This document shows positions 17,738 to 24,835 of a stretch of 64,000 nucleotides of DNA, piece by piece; position 1 is the first letter of the stretch, and each line of letters begins with the position of its first letter. Position numbers and translations under genes: made by a program. Under the pieces are notes generated by a model. The model was not told the DNA's origin and searched no databases. It saw only the letters and a program-made list of their open reading frames with translations. Source of the DNA: Sphingobacteriales bacterium (GTDB lineage Bacteria; Bacteroidota; Bacteroidia; Chitinophagales; JADIYW01); assembly GCA_016721245.1 (NCBI GenBank), contig JADKIQ010000005.1, forward strand, positions 248,001-312,000, read 5' to 3'.

Positions 17738-18436
17738 TTACTTCGCAGCCACTATCACAGCGCCATTTTTCTTAGCCCACATAAAATCCACCCCTTTTGT
17801 ATTTTTATTGATTTTTGCACCGGCAAAGCGTACAAAAACATTAATGTTCTGTTCGAGTAAATCCAGTGCTTTGCCTAATGATTCTGTTTCCACCATTTCC
17901 GGCACTTCTGTATTGGGTGTATTCGTATAATCCAGCATGGCATTGGTCAGATTCGCATCCTGTAAATCCGCGTTTTTCAAATCTGCCAGCAACAAATTTG
18001 CCGCCTGTAAGTTGGCCCCAAATAAAATAGCATACTGCAAATTCGCTTCCTGCAGCAAGGCCTGATGTAAATTCGCATTACGCATATTTACATACTGCAT
18101 ATTTGTTTCCAGAAAATTTGCTCTGGTCAGATTTGCACCCGTAAAATTTACACCTGTCAGATTACAATGATATAATTTGCAGTCCGTTAGATTTGCGTTA
18201 CTTAAGTTGGTCCCCGTCAGATTAGCTCCCGTTAAATCAGCCCCGCTTAAATTAATCTGCTCCAGATTGGCTCCGGTAAAATTAGCATTCGTTAAATCTT
18301 TCTTGCCGCTTTTAGCAAATGCCACCCATTGCTCTACCGTTTTTGCAGCTCCCTGTGCATACAAATTGCTGAAAGCACCTAAAAAAACGAAAAACAATAA
18401 TGAGGTTGTTAGTTTACGGAACTGCTTATTTATCAT
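17738..18436 (-). CDS. Exported pentapeptide-repeat protein
   Basis: A 232-residue protein starting at ATG 18434-18436, which gives a signal peptide (INKQFRKLTTSLLFFVFLG followed by AFSNLYAQ). Residues about 45-185 consist of A(D/N)LxX pentapeptides ('FTGANLEQINLSGADLTGANL' and so on), which fold as a right-handed quadrilateral beta helix. The region is interrupted by an 'MQYVNMRNANLHQAL' section. The C-terminal 60 residues are not repetitive. The function is unknown; most described pentapeptide proteins are cytosolic DNA mimics, whereas this one carries an export signal. A -7 element (TATATTTG) lies 31 bp upstream. Confidence 0.88.
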   Translation of the reverse strand: MINKQFRKLTTSLLFFVFLGAFSNLYAQGAAKTVEQWVAFAKSGKKDLTNANFTGANLEQINLSGADLTGANLTGTNLSNANLTDCKLYHCNLTGVNFTGANLTRANFLETNMQYVNMRNANLHQALLQEANLQYAILFGANLQAANLLLADLKNADLQDANLTNAMLDYTNTPNTEVPEMVETESLGKALDLLEQNINVFVRFAGAKINKNTKGVDFMWAKKNGAVIVAAK

Positions 18437-18466
18437 ATAATTTGGTTTATTTTTAAAATCAGCGAG

Positions 18467-18474
18467 CAAATATA
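18467..18474 (-). promoter_or_regulatory. Bacteroidota -7 promoter element for the pentapeptide gene
   Basis: The minus strand reads TATATTTG, a full match to TAnnTTTG, 31 bp upstream of the ATG at 18436. No TTG was found at the ideal spacing for a -33 element. The rest of the 18437-18752 gap is AT-rich DNA in which nothing else is recognised apart from the divergent element at 18714. Confidence 0.45.
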
Positions 18475-18713
18475 TTATTTAAGTCCTCAATTACCATATT
18501 AATTATTAAAAATTGGCCGGATTTTTACTGAATATCAATCAATTATTCAATATCAGGCAGCTAAATTCCGGGGCTTATTTATTGGTTTTAATACAAACAT
18601 AATAAATCTCAGTACTTTTTAAAAGTATAAAATAAAGATTATCAACTGTTTACGATTATTATTTTTCATCCCGATTGTTCTGTGCGAAATTTTCAAATTC
18701 ACAAATTATTTTG

Positions 18714-18721
18714 TATTTTTG
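18714..18721 (+). promoter_or_regulatory. Bacteroidota -7 promoter element for yceD-rpmF
   Basis: TATTTTTG matches TAnnTTTG and lies 32 bp upstream of the yceD ATG. A -33 TTG at the expected spacing is not evident. Confidence 0.5.
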
Positions 18722-18752
18722 CAGTCCTTTTAAAATCACTTAAAGACAAGGC

Positions 18753-19286
18753 ATGTCAGATTCATTACAAGAGTATAAAATTCCACATGCCGGATTGAAG
18801 AAAGGAGTTCATGAGTTTTCTTATGAATTAACAGAAACGTTCTTTGCCAGTTTTGAGAATGCACTCATCAACAAGTGTAATGTTCAGGTCAATATCACCT
18901 TTGATAAAAGACAGGAACCTTATACAATAGAAATAGATTTGGACGGCACTATCTGGAGCGATTGCGACAGATGTACGGCCTCTATTCCCGTTTCCATTCA
19001 TGCCTCTTATACCATTTATGCAAAATACACGGTAGACGAAGCGATGAAAGAAATGGATGAAGTGGAGATTATTTATATCGCAAGAGATGATCAGTTTATC
19101 GACATCACACAATTCTTATACGATTTTGTGCACCTGTCTATTCCTGTTCATGTCATTTGCGATAAACCCGGAAAAACAGAATACTGCGATCAGGAAATAA
19201 TCGGCTTGCTGGAAAAACAACAACCGGATACGACAATCGACCCGAGATGGGCAGATTTAGATAAATTAAAAGACAAATTAAATTAG
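18753..19286 (+). CDS. yceD: DUF177/YceD family protein
   Basis: A 177-residue protein of the YceD (DUF177) family, which is almost always encoded directly before rpmF and is implicated in 23S rRNA processing in plants and E. coli. The characteristic Cys motifs are present, 'WSDCDRCTASIP' in the middle and 'HVICDKPGKTEYCDQE' near the C-terminus, so a metal site is possible. The acidic C-terminal tail ends in 'DPRWADLDKLKDKLN', the family's diagnostic ending. Six bases separate it from rpmF, confirming the classical operon. Confidence 0.93.
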   Translation: MSDSLQEYKIPHAGLKKGVHEFSYELTETFFASFENALINKCNVQVNITFDKRQEPYTIEIDLDGTIWSDCDRCTASIPVSIHASYTIYAKYTVDEAMKEMDEVEIIYIARDDQFIDITQFLYDFVHLSIPVHVICDKPGKTEYCDQEIIGLLEKQQPDTTIDPRWADLDKLKDKLN

Positions 19287-19292
19287 AATAAA

Positions 19293-19481
19293 ATGGCACA
19301 TCCAAAGCGTAGACAATCTACAACAAGACGCGACAAAAGACGTACGCACTACAAAATGACGGTTGCAAATGTAGCAACTTGCAAAGTAACAGGCGAAAGT
19401 CATCTTTCACACACTGCTTATGTTTCCGGTAATGATTTATATTACAACGGAAAAGTATTAATCGAAGGATACGTTAAATAA
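19293..19481 (+). CDS. rpmF: 50S ribosomal protein L32
   Basis: A 62-residue protein with the L32 start MAHPKRRQSTTRRDKRRTHY. The protein has one cysteine ('VATCKVTGE') and so is the form without a zinc ribbon, as usual in Bacteroidota. It lies six bases after yceD and is followed by a long perfect hairpin before efp. Confidence 0.98.
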   Translation: MAHPKRRQSTTRRDKRRTHYKMTVANVATCKVTGESHLSHTAYVSGNDLYYNGKVLIEGYVK

Positions 19482-19494
19482 GTAATTTAGTAGC

Positions 19495-19538
19495 AAGTCG
19501 TGAGTCGTGAGTAACAGTTTACTCACGACTCACGACTT
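19495..19538. repeat. Perfect 20-bp inverted repeat (hairpin) with GTCGTGAGT units
   Basis: Bases 19495-19514 are exactly complementary to 19519-19538, with a 4-base CAGT loop. Each arm is built from two GTCGTGAGT-like units, and a third unit (ACTCACGACT) follows at 19541-19551. It sits between rpmF and efp, where it could act as a terminator or mRNA stabiliser, but no U-run follows. Related degenerate sequences occur at about 10835-10925, 14768-14800, 28410-28440 and 43120-43155. Confidence 0.85.
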
Positions 19539-19556
19539 ATAACTCACGACTATAAT

Positions 19557-20120
19557 ATGGCATCAACTTCAGACATTCGTAATGGCATGTGTATCGTTTT
19601 CAATAACGATATTTATAAAATTGTTGAATTTTTACACGTAAAACCTGGTAAAGGTCCGGCTTTCGTTCGTACTAAATTAAAAAGTATCACTAATGGAAAG
19701 GTTGTAGATAACACGTTTCCTTCAGGTATGAAAATAGACGAAGTTCGTATTGAACACCGAGAATATCAATACCTGTATCAGGAAGGCGAATTGTATAATT
19801 TCATGAATAATGAAACGTACGAGCAAATCGCTATCAGTGAAAAAATCATCAATGCTCCGGGTTTCTTAACGGAAGGTATGACGGTGAAAATTGCAGTACG
19901 TGCGGAAGATGAACTGCCTTTAACTTGTGATTTACCTGCTACTGTAACCGTTGAAGTTACCTATGCAGAACCGGGCATCAAAGGCGATACGGCTACCAAC
20001 ACATTACGTCCATGCACAGTTTCTACCGGTGCAAAAGTAATGATTCCATTATTCATTAACGTGGGTGACAAAATTAAAGTAAACACCGAGACTGGTGATT
20101 ACATGGAAAGAGTAAAATAA
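19557..20120 (+). CDS. efp: Elongation factor P
   Basis: A 187-residue translation factor that relieves ribosome stalling at polyproline stretches. The N-terminal KOW-like domain (1-65) carries the tip loop 'HVKPGKGPAFVRTKLK', in which the Lys of 'PGKG' is the usual modification site. Two OB domains follow, with the C-terminal 'GDTATNTLRPCTVSTGAKV' and 'INVGDKIKVNTETGDYMERVK' signatures. It has its own strong terminator immediately downstream. Confidence 0.98.
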   Translation: MASTSDIRNGMCIVFNNDIYKIVEFLHVKPGKGPAFVRTKLKSITNGKVVDNTFPSGMKIDEVRIEHREYQYLYQEGELYNFMNNETYEQIAISEKIINAPGFLTEGMTVKIAVRAEDELPLTCDLPATVTVEVTYAEPGIKGDTATNTLRPCTVSTGAKVMIPLFINVGDKIKVNTETGDYMERVK

Positions 20121-20140
20121 TATCAAGTTTATACTATTTA

Positions 20141-20172
20141 AAGGCTTCATGATTTAATGAAGCCTTTTTTAT
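20141..20172 (+). terminator. Rho-independent terminator of efp
   Basis: AAGGCTTCAT (20141-20150) pairs perfectly with ATGAAGCCTT (20157-20166) around a GATTTA loop, followed by a T-run. Confidence 0.92.
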
Positions 20173-20239
20173 TTTTATAGTATCTAATTTTCAAATTAAC
20201 ACATCTTCAAATTTTCAAATTATTCACTATATTTGATAC

Positions 20240-20698
20240 ATGGATATTTCTCAGATAAAAAAGCTCATCCAATTATTGAACGATAATAATTTAGGTGAAT
20301 TAAAAGTACAGGAAGGCGATTTTAAAATCACCATCCGCCACAGAGATTATGCAAAAACCAGCGGGGTGGCATCTGTCGTTGCTGCACCTGCTGCAACTAC
20401 TGCAAGCACAGCTGCTGCCACTACAGAAACAAAGAAAGAAGAAACACCTTCCGGTAATTTCTCCACCGTGAAAGCACCGATGATTGGCACCTTCTACCGC
20501 TCTGCCGGGGAAGGCAAAGAACCCTTCGTAAAAGTAGGCGACAAAGTGAAAAAAGGCGATGTATTGTGCATCATCGAAGCGATGAAATTATTCAACGAAA
20601 TACAAAGCGAAGTTTCCGGAAAAATAGTAAAAGTGATGGTTGATAACGCACAGGCCGTGGAATACGACCAGCCTTTGTTTTTGGTAGAACCGGCTTAG
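20240..20698 (+). CDS. accB: Acetyl-CoA carboxylase biotin carboxyl carrier protein
   Basis: A 152-residue BCCP. The N-terminal helix 'DISQIKKLIQLLNDNNLGELKVQEG' is typical of AccB. An Ala/Thr-rich flexible linker (about 45-75) follows, then the biotinyl domain (about 78-152) with 'VKAPMIGTFYRSAGEGKEPFV' and the biotin-accepting Lys in EAMKLFNEI. It carries CO2 between AccC and the carboxyltransferase in fatty-acid synthesis. AccC normally follows directly; here accC starts 1.84 kb downstream, beyond a convergent PD40 gene and a repeat-flanked DUF559 gene. Its stop codon abuts the stop codon of the convergent gene. Confidence 0.96.
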   Translation: MDISQIKKLIQLLNDNNLGELKVQEGDFKITIRHRDYAKTSGVASVVAAPAATTASTAAATTETKKEETPSGNFSTVKAPMIGTFYRSAGEGKEPFVKVGDKVKKGDVLCIIEAMKLFNEIQSEVSGKIVKVMVDNAQAVEYDQPLFLVEPA

Positions 20699-21661
20699 TT
20701 ATTTCAACACTTCATCCGTATCTATCCAGTAAATATTTCCCTTTCCGTTTTGTAATTGGCCGATTTCCTTTAAGAAATCTTCCAGATTCAATTTATTCGG
20801 ATAGCTTTTCTGAAGTTTATTTCTGTCGCTGGTAAAAAAGAAATTTTTCTTATCAAAACTTACAAACGGACAATAATCCAACCCTTTGGAATTAATTTTT
20901 GCACCTAAATTCTTGGCTGCTAACCACTCGCCTTTCGCATCTTTTTTACTGATGTATAAATCGCCACCGCCTAAATCATCTTCTCTTCCATAAGAAGTAA
21001 AAATGATATAAGAATCATCAGGCGACACAAATGCATTGAATTCATACAAGGTAGAATTCACCGTTTCCGGCAATGCAACCGGCGTTGTATAAATGCCGTT
21101 TTCTAATCTACTCAGCCAGATGTCTTCCTTGCCAACAGCATTTTCTTTGTACGCCGCAGTAAAATATAGTTTTCCATTAGTAGTAACTGCAGGATAAAAT
21201 TCGTTGGCATCTGTATTTATGGGTGCGCCAAGATTTTCAGGTTCACTCCAAATACCCTTTATTTTTTCTGTTTTCCAGATATCAAAATCTTTTACCGCAC
21301 TGTCTTTTTGCAACGGCCGATTCGATACAAAATACAGCGTGTTTCCATCCGGAGAGAAAGTCGGCTCTATGTCGCCATATTTTCCGGAAAATGACGCCAG
21401 TTCTACCTTCCATTTTTTGCCGTCTTTTGTAAGGTGCAAAATGGAAGAAAAAATATTCTTATTGCTTTCTACCGTAATAAACAGTTCATCCTGTTTGGGC
21501 GATAAGGCAAAATCACGAACAGAAAACGGTTGTATCTCTTTTGGCAACATCAGTAAAACAGCACTATCTTTTGGTGCAACGCTTGGAATAGAAAAAGAGG
21601 ACGGTTTTTTACCAAAGCAGAAAAGAGAAACAAGAAACAATATGGTCAAAATATATTTCAT
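20699..21661 (-). CDS. Exported PD40/TolB-like beta-propeller protein
   Basis: A 320-residue protein with an N-terminal leader (MKYILTILFLVSLFCFG) and at least three WD40-like PD40 blades of the form 'EPTFSPDGNTLYFVSNRP', 'FYPAVTTNGKLYFTAAY', 'FNAFVSPDDSYIIFTSYG' and 'DYCPFVSFDKKNFFFTSDR'. Such propellers are frequent periplasmic or outer-membrane proteins in Bacteroidota. This one lacks a visible OmpA-like or TPR domain and its partner is unknown. It lies in opposite orientation between accB and accC, tail-to-tail with accB with no spacer. Confidence 0.85.
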   Translation of the reverse strand: MKYILTILFLVSLFCFGKKPSSFSIPSVAPKDSAVLLMLPKEIQPFSVRDFALSPKQDELFITVESNKNIFSSILHLTKDGKKWKVELASFSGKYGDIEPTFSPDGNTLYFVSNRPLQKDSAVKDFDIWKTEKIKGIWSEPENLGAPINTDANEFYPAVTTNGKLYFTAAYKENAVGKEDIWLSRLENGIYTTPVALPETVNSTLYEFNAFVSPDDSYIIFTSYGREDDLGGGDLYISKKDAKGEWLAAKNLGAKINSKGLDYCPFVSFDKKNFFFTSDRNKLQKSYPNKLNLEDFLKEIGQLQNGKGNIYWIDTDEVLK

Positions 21662-21710
21662 ACTTTAAAAATAGTGATTATCGATAATCTTCTTTCGATT
21701 AATTTTCTTT

Positions 21711-21792
21711 ACACCCCCTAAATCCCCCGCCAAATAGCTATCGGGAAGAACGACAGCAGTTTACTTTATATGACTAACATTGAGATATATTC
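21711..21792 (+). repeat. Left outer copy of the repeat flanking the DUF559 gene
   Basis: Reads ACCCCCTAAATCCCCCGCC, then ATAGCTATCGGGA, then GACAGCAGTTTACTTTAT and ATTGAGATATATT. It matches 22308-22380 in the same orientation with few differences (GACAGCAGTTTGCTTTAT, ATTGAGATACATT), but the central palindrome differs. Confidence 0.75.
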
Positions 21793-21850
21793 GCTACAAA
21801 ATTTTTACACGCTACCGAATATTTTACTTTATCTGTAAATTTCAGCACTG

Positions 21851-21892
21851 CACCTATCCCCCGCAGGCGGGGGAAATAAAGGGGGTGGAAAC
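21851..21892 (-). repeat. Inner inverted copy with CCCCCGCCTGCGGGGG palindrome
   Basis: On the minus strand it reads GTTTCCACCCCCTTTATTT followed by CCCCCGCCTGCGGGGG. It contains the last codons and the stop codon of the DUF559 gene. It is an inverted partner of the copy at 22304-22335, so the gene is bracketed by outward-facing repeats. Confidence 0.75.
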
Positions 21893-22291
21893 CCTTGACT
21901 GCATTTTCTCAACATCATCAATCCAATCCTCTAAATACATCCTGACTCCTTCAATATGTCTCAACACTTCATCATCTGTAAATCGTAGCACAGTAAAACC
22001 TAAATTCTCTAGTCGTTGCTGACGTACCTTATCGTTTGCTATAACCTTCTCATCCAGATGCGTGATTCCATCCACCTCTATAATCAGCATCAGCTCTTTA
22101 CACATAAAATCTGCAATATAGTTTAATACCGGCCTTTGCCTCCTGAACTGATATCCTTTTAGGCTTCTTGCTCTTAAAACATATTTCCACAAACAGGCTT
22201 CTGCTTTTGTCATTCGTTTTCTTAGAGCGTTCGCATAAGGCTGTAAGGTTTTGTTGTAGAAATGGTTATTGTATTGGTTATTTGTTTTCAT
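21854..22291 (-). CDS. DUF559 endonuclease-like protein (Vsr/PD-(D/E)XK-type fold)
   Basis: A 145-residue protein when started at ATG 22289-22291 (MKTNNQYNN); a longer frame to 22378 would translate repeat DNA. Core motifs of the DUF559 family are present: 'RKRMTKAEACLWKYVLRA', 'GYQFRRQRPVLNYIADFMCKELMLIIEVDGITH' with the putative metal-binding Asp and Glu, and 'VRQQRLENLGFTVLRFTDDEV'. The fold resembles very-short-patch-repair endonucleases, but no activity is established. The C-terminal tail (STPFISPACGG) and the stop codon are encoded by the flanking palindrome. Repeats lie on both sides, so it looks like a mobile cassette inserted between accB and accC. Confidence 0.85.
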   Translation of the reverse strand: MKTNNQYNNHFYNKTLQPYANALRKRMTKAEACLWKYVLRARSLKGYQFRRQRPVLNYIADFMCKELMLIIEVDGITHLDEKVIANDKVRQQRLENLGFTVLRFTDDEVLRHIEGVRMYLEDWIDDVEKMQSRVSTPFISPACGG

Positions 22292-22303
22292 ATCAACTAT
22301 CAT

Positions 22304-22380
22304 TTTCCACCCCCTAATCCCCCGCCAGCGGGGGACATGGACAGCAGTTTGCTTTATGTGAATACCATTGAGATACATTT
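22304..22380 (+). repeat. Right copy of the repeat flanking the DUF559 gene
   Basis: Reads TTTTCCACCCCCTAATCCC, then a CCCCCGCCAGCGGGGG palindrome, then GACAGCAGTTTGCTTTAT and ATTGAGATACATT. It is direct to 21711-21792 and inverted relative to 21851-21892. A further palindrome half (ATAGCTATCGGGA) lies downstream at about 22455-22467. Confidence 0.75.
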
Positions 22381-22539
22381 ACTGCATGATTTCCATAAAA
22401 AATAACGAAAAATTTAGCACTATCACATTGTCTTGCCATTCCTTATCCCTCACGATAGCTATCGGGATGGTGAACCAAAGGGGATGGAAGGCGAAAGTTT
22501 GAAAAAAATACTCGTTAATTTTATAACTTAGCAATCAAT

Positions 22540-23889
22540 ATGTTCCAGAAAATACTCATAGCCAACCGCGGTGAAATTGCGCTGCGTATCATACGTACCT
22601 GCAAAGAAATGGGCATAAAAACCGTGGCTGTTTTTTCTACGGCTGATAAAGACAGTCTGCACGTAAAAAGTGCAGATGAATCATTTTGCATCGGTCCTCC
22701 GGCCAGCAAAGATTCCTATCTGAAAATGGACAGCATTCTGATGGCTGCGGAAATCACCAAAGCAGATGCAATTCATCCGGGTTATGGTTTTCTGGCAGAG
22801 AACGAAATCTTTGCGAGAAAATGCGCGGAAAAAGGCATCAAATTTATCGGGCCCACACCGGAGCAGATTAACGCGATGGGTGATAAAATAACCGCAAAGG
22901 CGACAATGATAAAAGCCAAAGTGCCCGTCATTCCGGGTTCTGAGGATTTGATTACGGATATTGTATTTGGCAAGAAACTAGCGAAAGAAATCGGCTATCC
23001 CGTTATTTTAAAAGCGACGGCTGGCGGCGGCGGCAAAGGTATGCGCATCGTCTGGAAGGAAGAAGAATTTGAATCCAACCTGCACAACGCACAGGCGGAA
23101 GCCGGTGCGGCGTTTGGCAATGCGGGCATGTACCTCGAAAAATATATTGAAGAACCGCGACATATTGAAGTGCAGGTGGCCGGCGACCAATACGGCAATG
23201 CCGCGCATTTTTCAGAACGCGATTGTTCGATACAACGACGTCATCAGAAACTGGTGGAAGAAAGTCCGAGCCCGTTTGTGGATGATGCCTTACGAAAAAA
23301 ATTAGGCGATGCGGCGAAAAAAGCCGTGAAAGCTATCAATTATGAAGGTGTTGGCACAATTGAGTTTCTGGTGGACAAGCACAAGGGTTTTTATTTCATG
23401 GAAATGAATACACGTATCCAGGTGGAACATCCGGTGACGGAAGAAGTGATAGGGTTGGATTTGATACGCTTACAGATAGAACTGGCGGCAGGAAAAAAAC
23501 TGGAACAATCGGAATATTTTCCGCAAGGTTGCGCGATTGAATGCAGAATAAATGCAGAAAATCCGTTTGATAATTTTAAACCAAGTCCTGGAAAAATATT
23601 GAACTACCAGCCGAGCGGCGGCTATGGCGTGCGCATCGACTCGCATGTGTACAACGGCTATATGATTCCGCCATTTTACGATTCTATGATTGCCAAATTA
23701 ATTGTTAAAGGTAACACACGTCTTGAAGCCATTGACAGAATGAAACGTGCCTTAAAAGAAATAAAAATTGATGGCATTAAAACCACGATACCGTTTCACT
23801 TACAACTAATGGATAATGAAGATTTCCGCAGCGGAAATTTTACCACTAAGTTTTTAGAAGATTTTGAGATGAGTGAGGAAGATAGTTGA
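22540..23889 (+). CDS. accC: Acetyl-CoA carboxylase biotin carboxylase subunit
   Basis: A 449-residue ATP-grasp enzyme that carboxylates the biotin on BCCP. The N-terminal 'ILIANRGEIALRIIRTCKEMG', the glycine-rich lid 'ATAGGGGKGMRIV' (about 162-174), 'EEPRHIEVQVAGDQYGN', the 'ERDCSIQRRHQKLVEESP' biotin/bicarbonate loop and the catalytic 'MEMNTRIQVEHPVTE' are all intact. Its length is normal. It is separated from accB by an oppositely oriented gene and a repeat-bracketed DUF559 gene and must therefore have its own promoter in the 22381-22539 stretch, where no clean TAnnTTTG was found. Confidence 0.97.
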   Translation: MFQKILIANRGEIALRIIRTCKEMGIKTVAVFSTADKDSLHVKSADESFCIGPPASKDSYLKMDSILMAAEITKADAIHPGYGFLAENEIFARKCAEKGIKFIGPTPEQINAMGDKITAKATMIKAKVPVIPGSEDLITDIVFGKKLAKEIGYPVILKATAGGGGKGMRIVWKEEEFESNLHNAQAEAGAAFGNAGMYLEKYIEEPRHIEVQVAGDQYGNAAHFSERDCSIQRRHQKLVEESPSPFVDDALRKKLGDAAKKAVKAINYEGVGTIEFLVDKHKGFYFMEMNTRIQVEHPVTEEVIGLDLIRLQIELAAGKKLEQSEYFPQGCAIECRINAENPFDNFKPSPGKILNYQPSGGYGVRIDSHVYNGYMIPPFYDSMIAKLIVKGNTRLEAIDRMKRALKEIKIDGIKTTIPFHLQLMDNEDFRSGNFTTKFLEDFEMSEEDS

Positions 23890-24076
23890 AGTTCTTTAGA
23901 TCAGAACCATAAAGCGTTACAAAACTAATAAAATATTTAATTTATATTAAATGGGGAAATAAAATGAAAATTACAATCTTTAATGTAGATCAGTATAGAG
24001 AAATTTTAAAAAAATTTCATAATGAGTTACAATCAGGCATAACATATCTTATTTTTCTGAAAGTTTTGAAACAGAT

Positions 24077-24790
24077 ATGCTGACAGAAGCAGAGAGACAT
24101 TTCTTGTATAGTAACAAAAATATTTTTAATAATGAAGTTGTTATTGCAAAATTAGCACAAGGGAAGAATACTGAATTAACAATTTTATATAGCATTTTTA
24201 AAGATTATTCTATAGAAGGCAATAAATATATAGCTCTTAATAAGAATATATCAATTGATATTGCTGATAAGCTATCATATGAATCAAACGAAGAGGTTCT
24301 ATGTAACCTATTAAAAAATAACAACGTAAATTATGAAACAAAAAATAAAATATTATCAAATCTTATTTTGATTTTAAAGGACAAATACTATAAAAAGCTT
24401 ACAACATATTCTTATTTTAAAGATTTAAGCGATGCTTTAAACAAAATTTACGATATAGTTTTGATTGAAAGAGAAGATTACCATGACGAACTTATTAGTC
24501 AACTCTTTTTATTAAGTCCTTATAGAGTTCTTGAATCAACACTTGGGTATTATAAAATTAAATCTGAGGATATTCTCCAAATTTATAATTTATATGATAT
24601 TAACCATGGTAGTTATAAACCATATGAATTCCATCAACGTGTTCTTGAACACATGAATTGTCCAGAAGAATTAAAATATGAAATCTTTAAAAATAGAAAG
24701 GAATACCTATACAATCATGTTTATAATCATAAACAATACAATAAATACAAACCTGTGTTAAGTCTTTTTAATAGATTTTTTAGAAATTGA
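24077..24790 (+). CDS. Helical-repeat protein, LRV/HEAT-like, unknown function
   Basis: A 237-residue, strongly AT-rich frame. The first part contains units of the kind seen in leucine-rich-repeat-variant proteins: 'FNNEVVIAKLAQGKNTELTIL', 'LNKNISIDIADKLSYESNEEV' and 'LKNNNVNYETKNKIL'. The second half is helical and aromatic-rich. No signal peptide, membrane segment or catalytic motif is seen. The same frame is open back to 24026, and a separate 39-codon frame (23964-24083) runs into its start, so a longer original gene broken by a one-base shift near 24030-24045 is possible. The low GC relative to its neighbours accC and uvrA suggests acquisition by transfer. Confidence 0.6.
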   Translation: MLTEAERHFLYSNKNIFNNEVVIAKLAQGKNTELTILYSIFKDYSIEGNKYIALNKNISIDIADKLSYESNEEVLCNLLKNNNVNYETKNKILSNLILILKDKYYKKLTTYSYFKDLSDALNKIYDIVLIEREDYHDELISQLFLLSPYRVLESTLGYYKIKSEDILQIYNLYDINHGSYKPYEFHQRVLEHMNCPEELKYEIFKNRKEYLYNHVYNHKQYNKYKPVLSLFNRFFRN

Positions 24791-24835
24791 GCCCCGATAA
24801 GCAAAGTATTATGTATAGCTCAGTGAACGTCTTCA

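Noticed and set aside
17738..18436. CRISPR-like or tandem DNA repeats
   Set aside because: The roughly 15-bp periodicity is explained by pentapeptide codons; there are no uniform direct repeats with spacers.
20228..20235. TATATTTG -7 element for accB
   Set aside because: It ends only 4 bp before the ATG, so it would require initiation at or inside the start codon. It may be chance in AT-rich DNA.
23890..24076. Toxin-antitoxin or defence gene pair with the AT-rich gene
   Set aside because: No toxin fold, nuclease motif or antitoxin motif is visible; only helical-repeat character.
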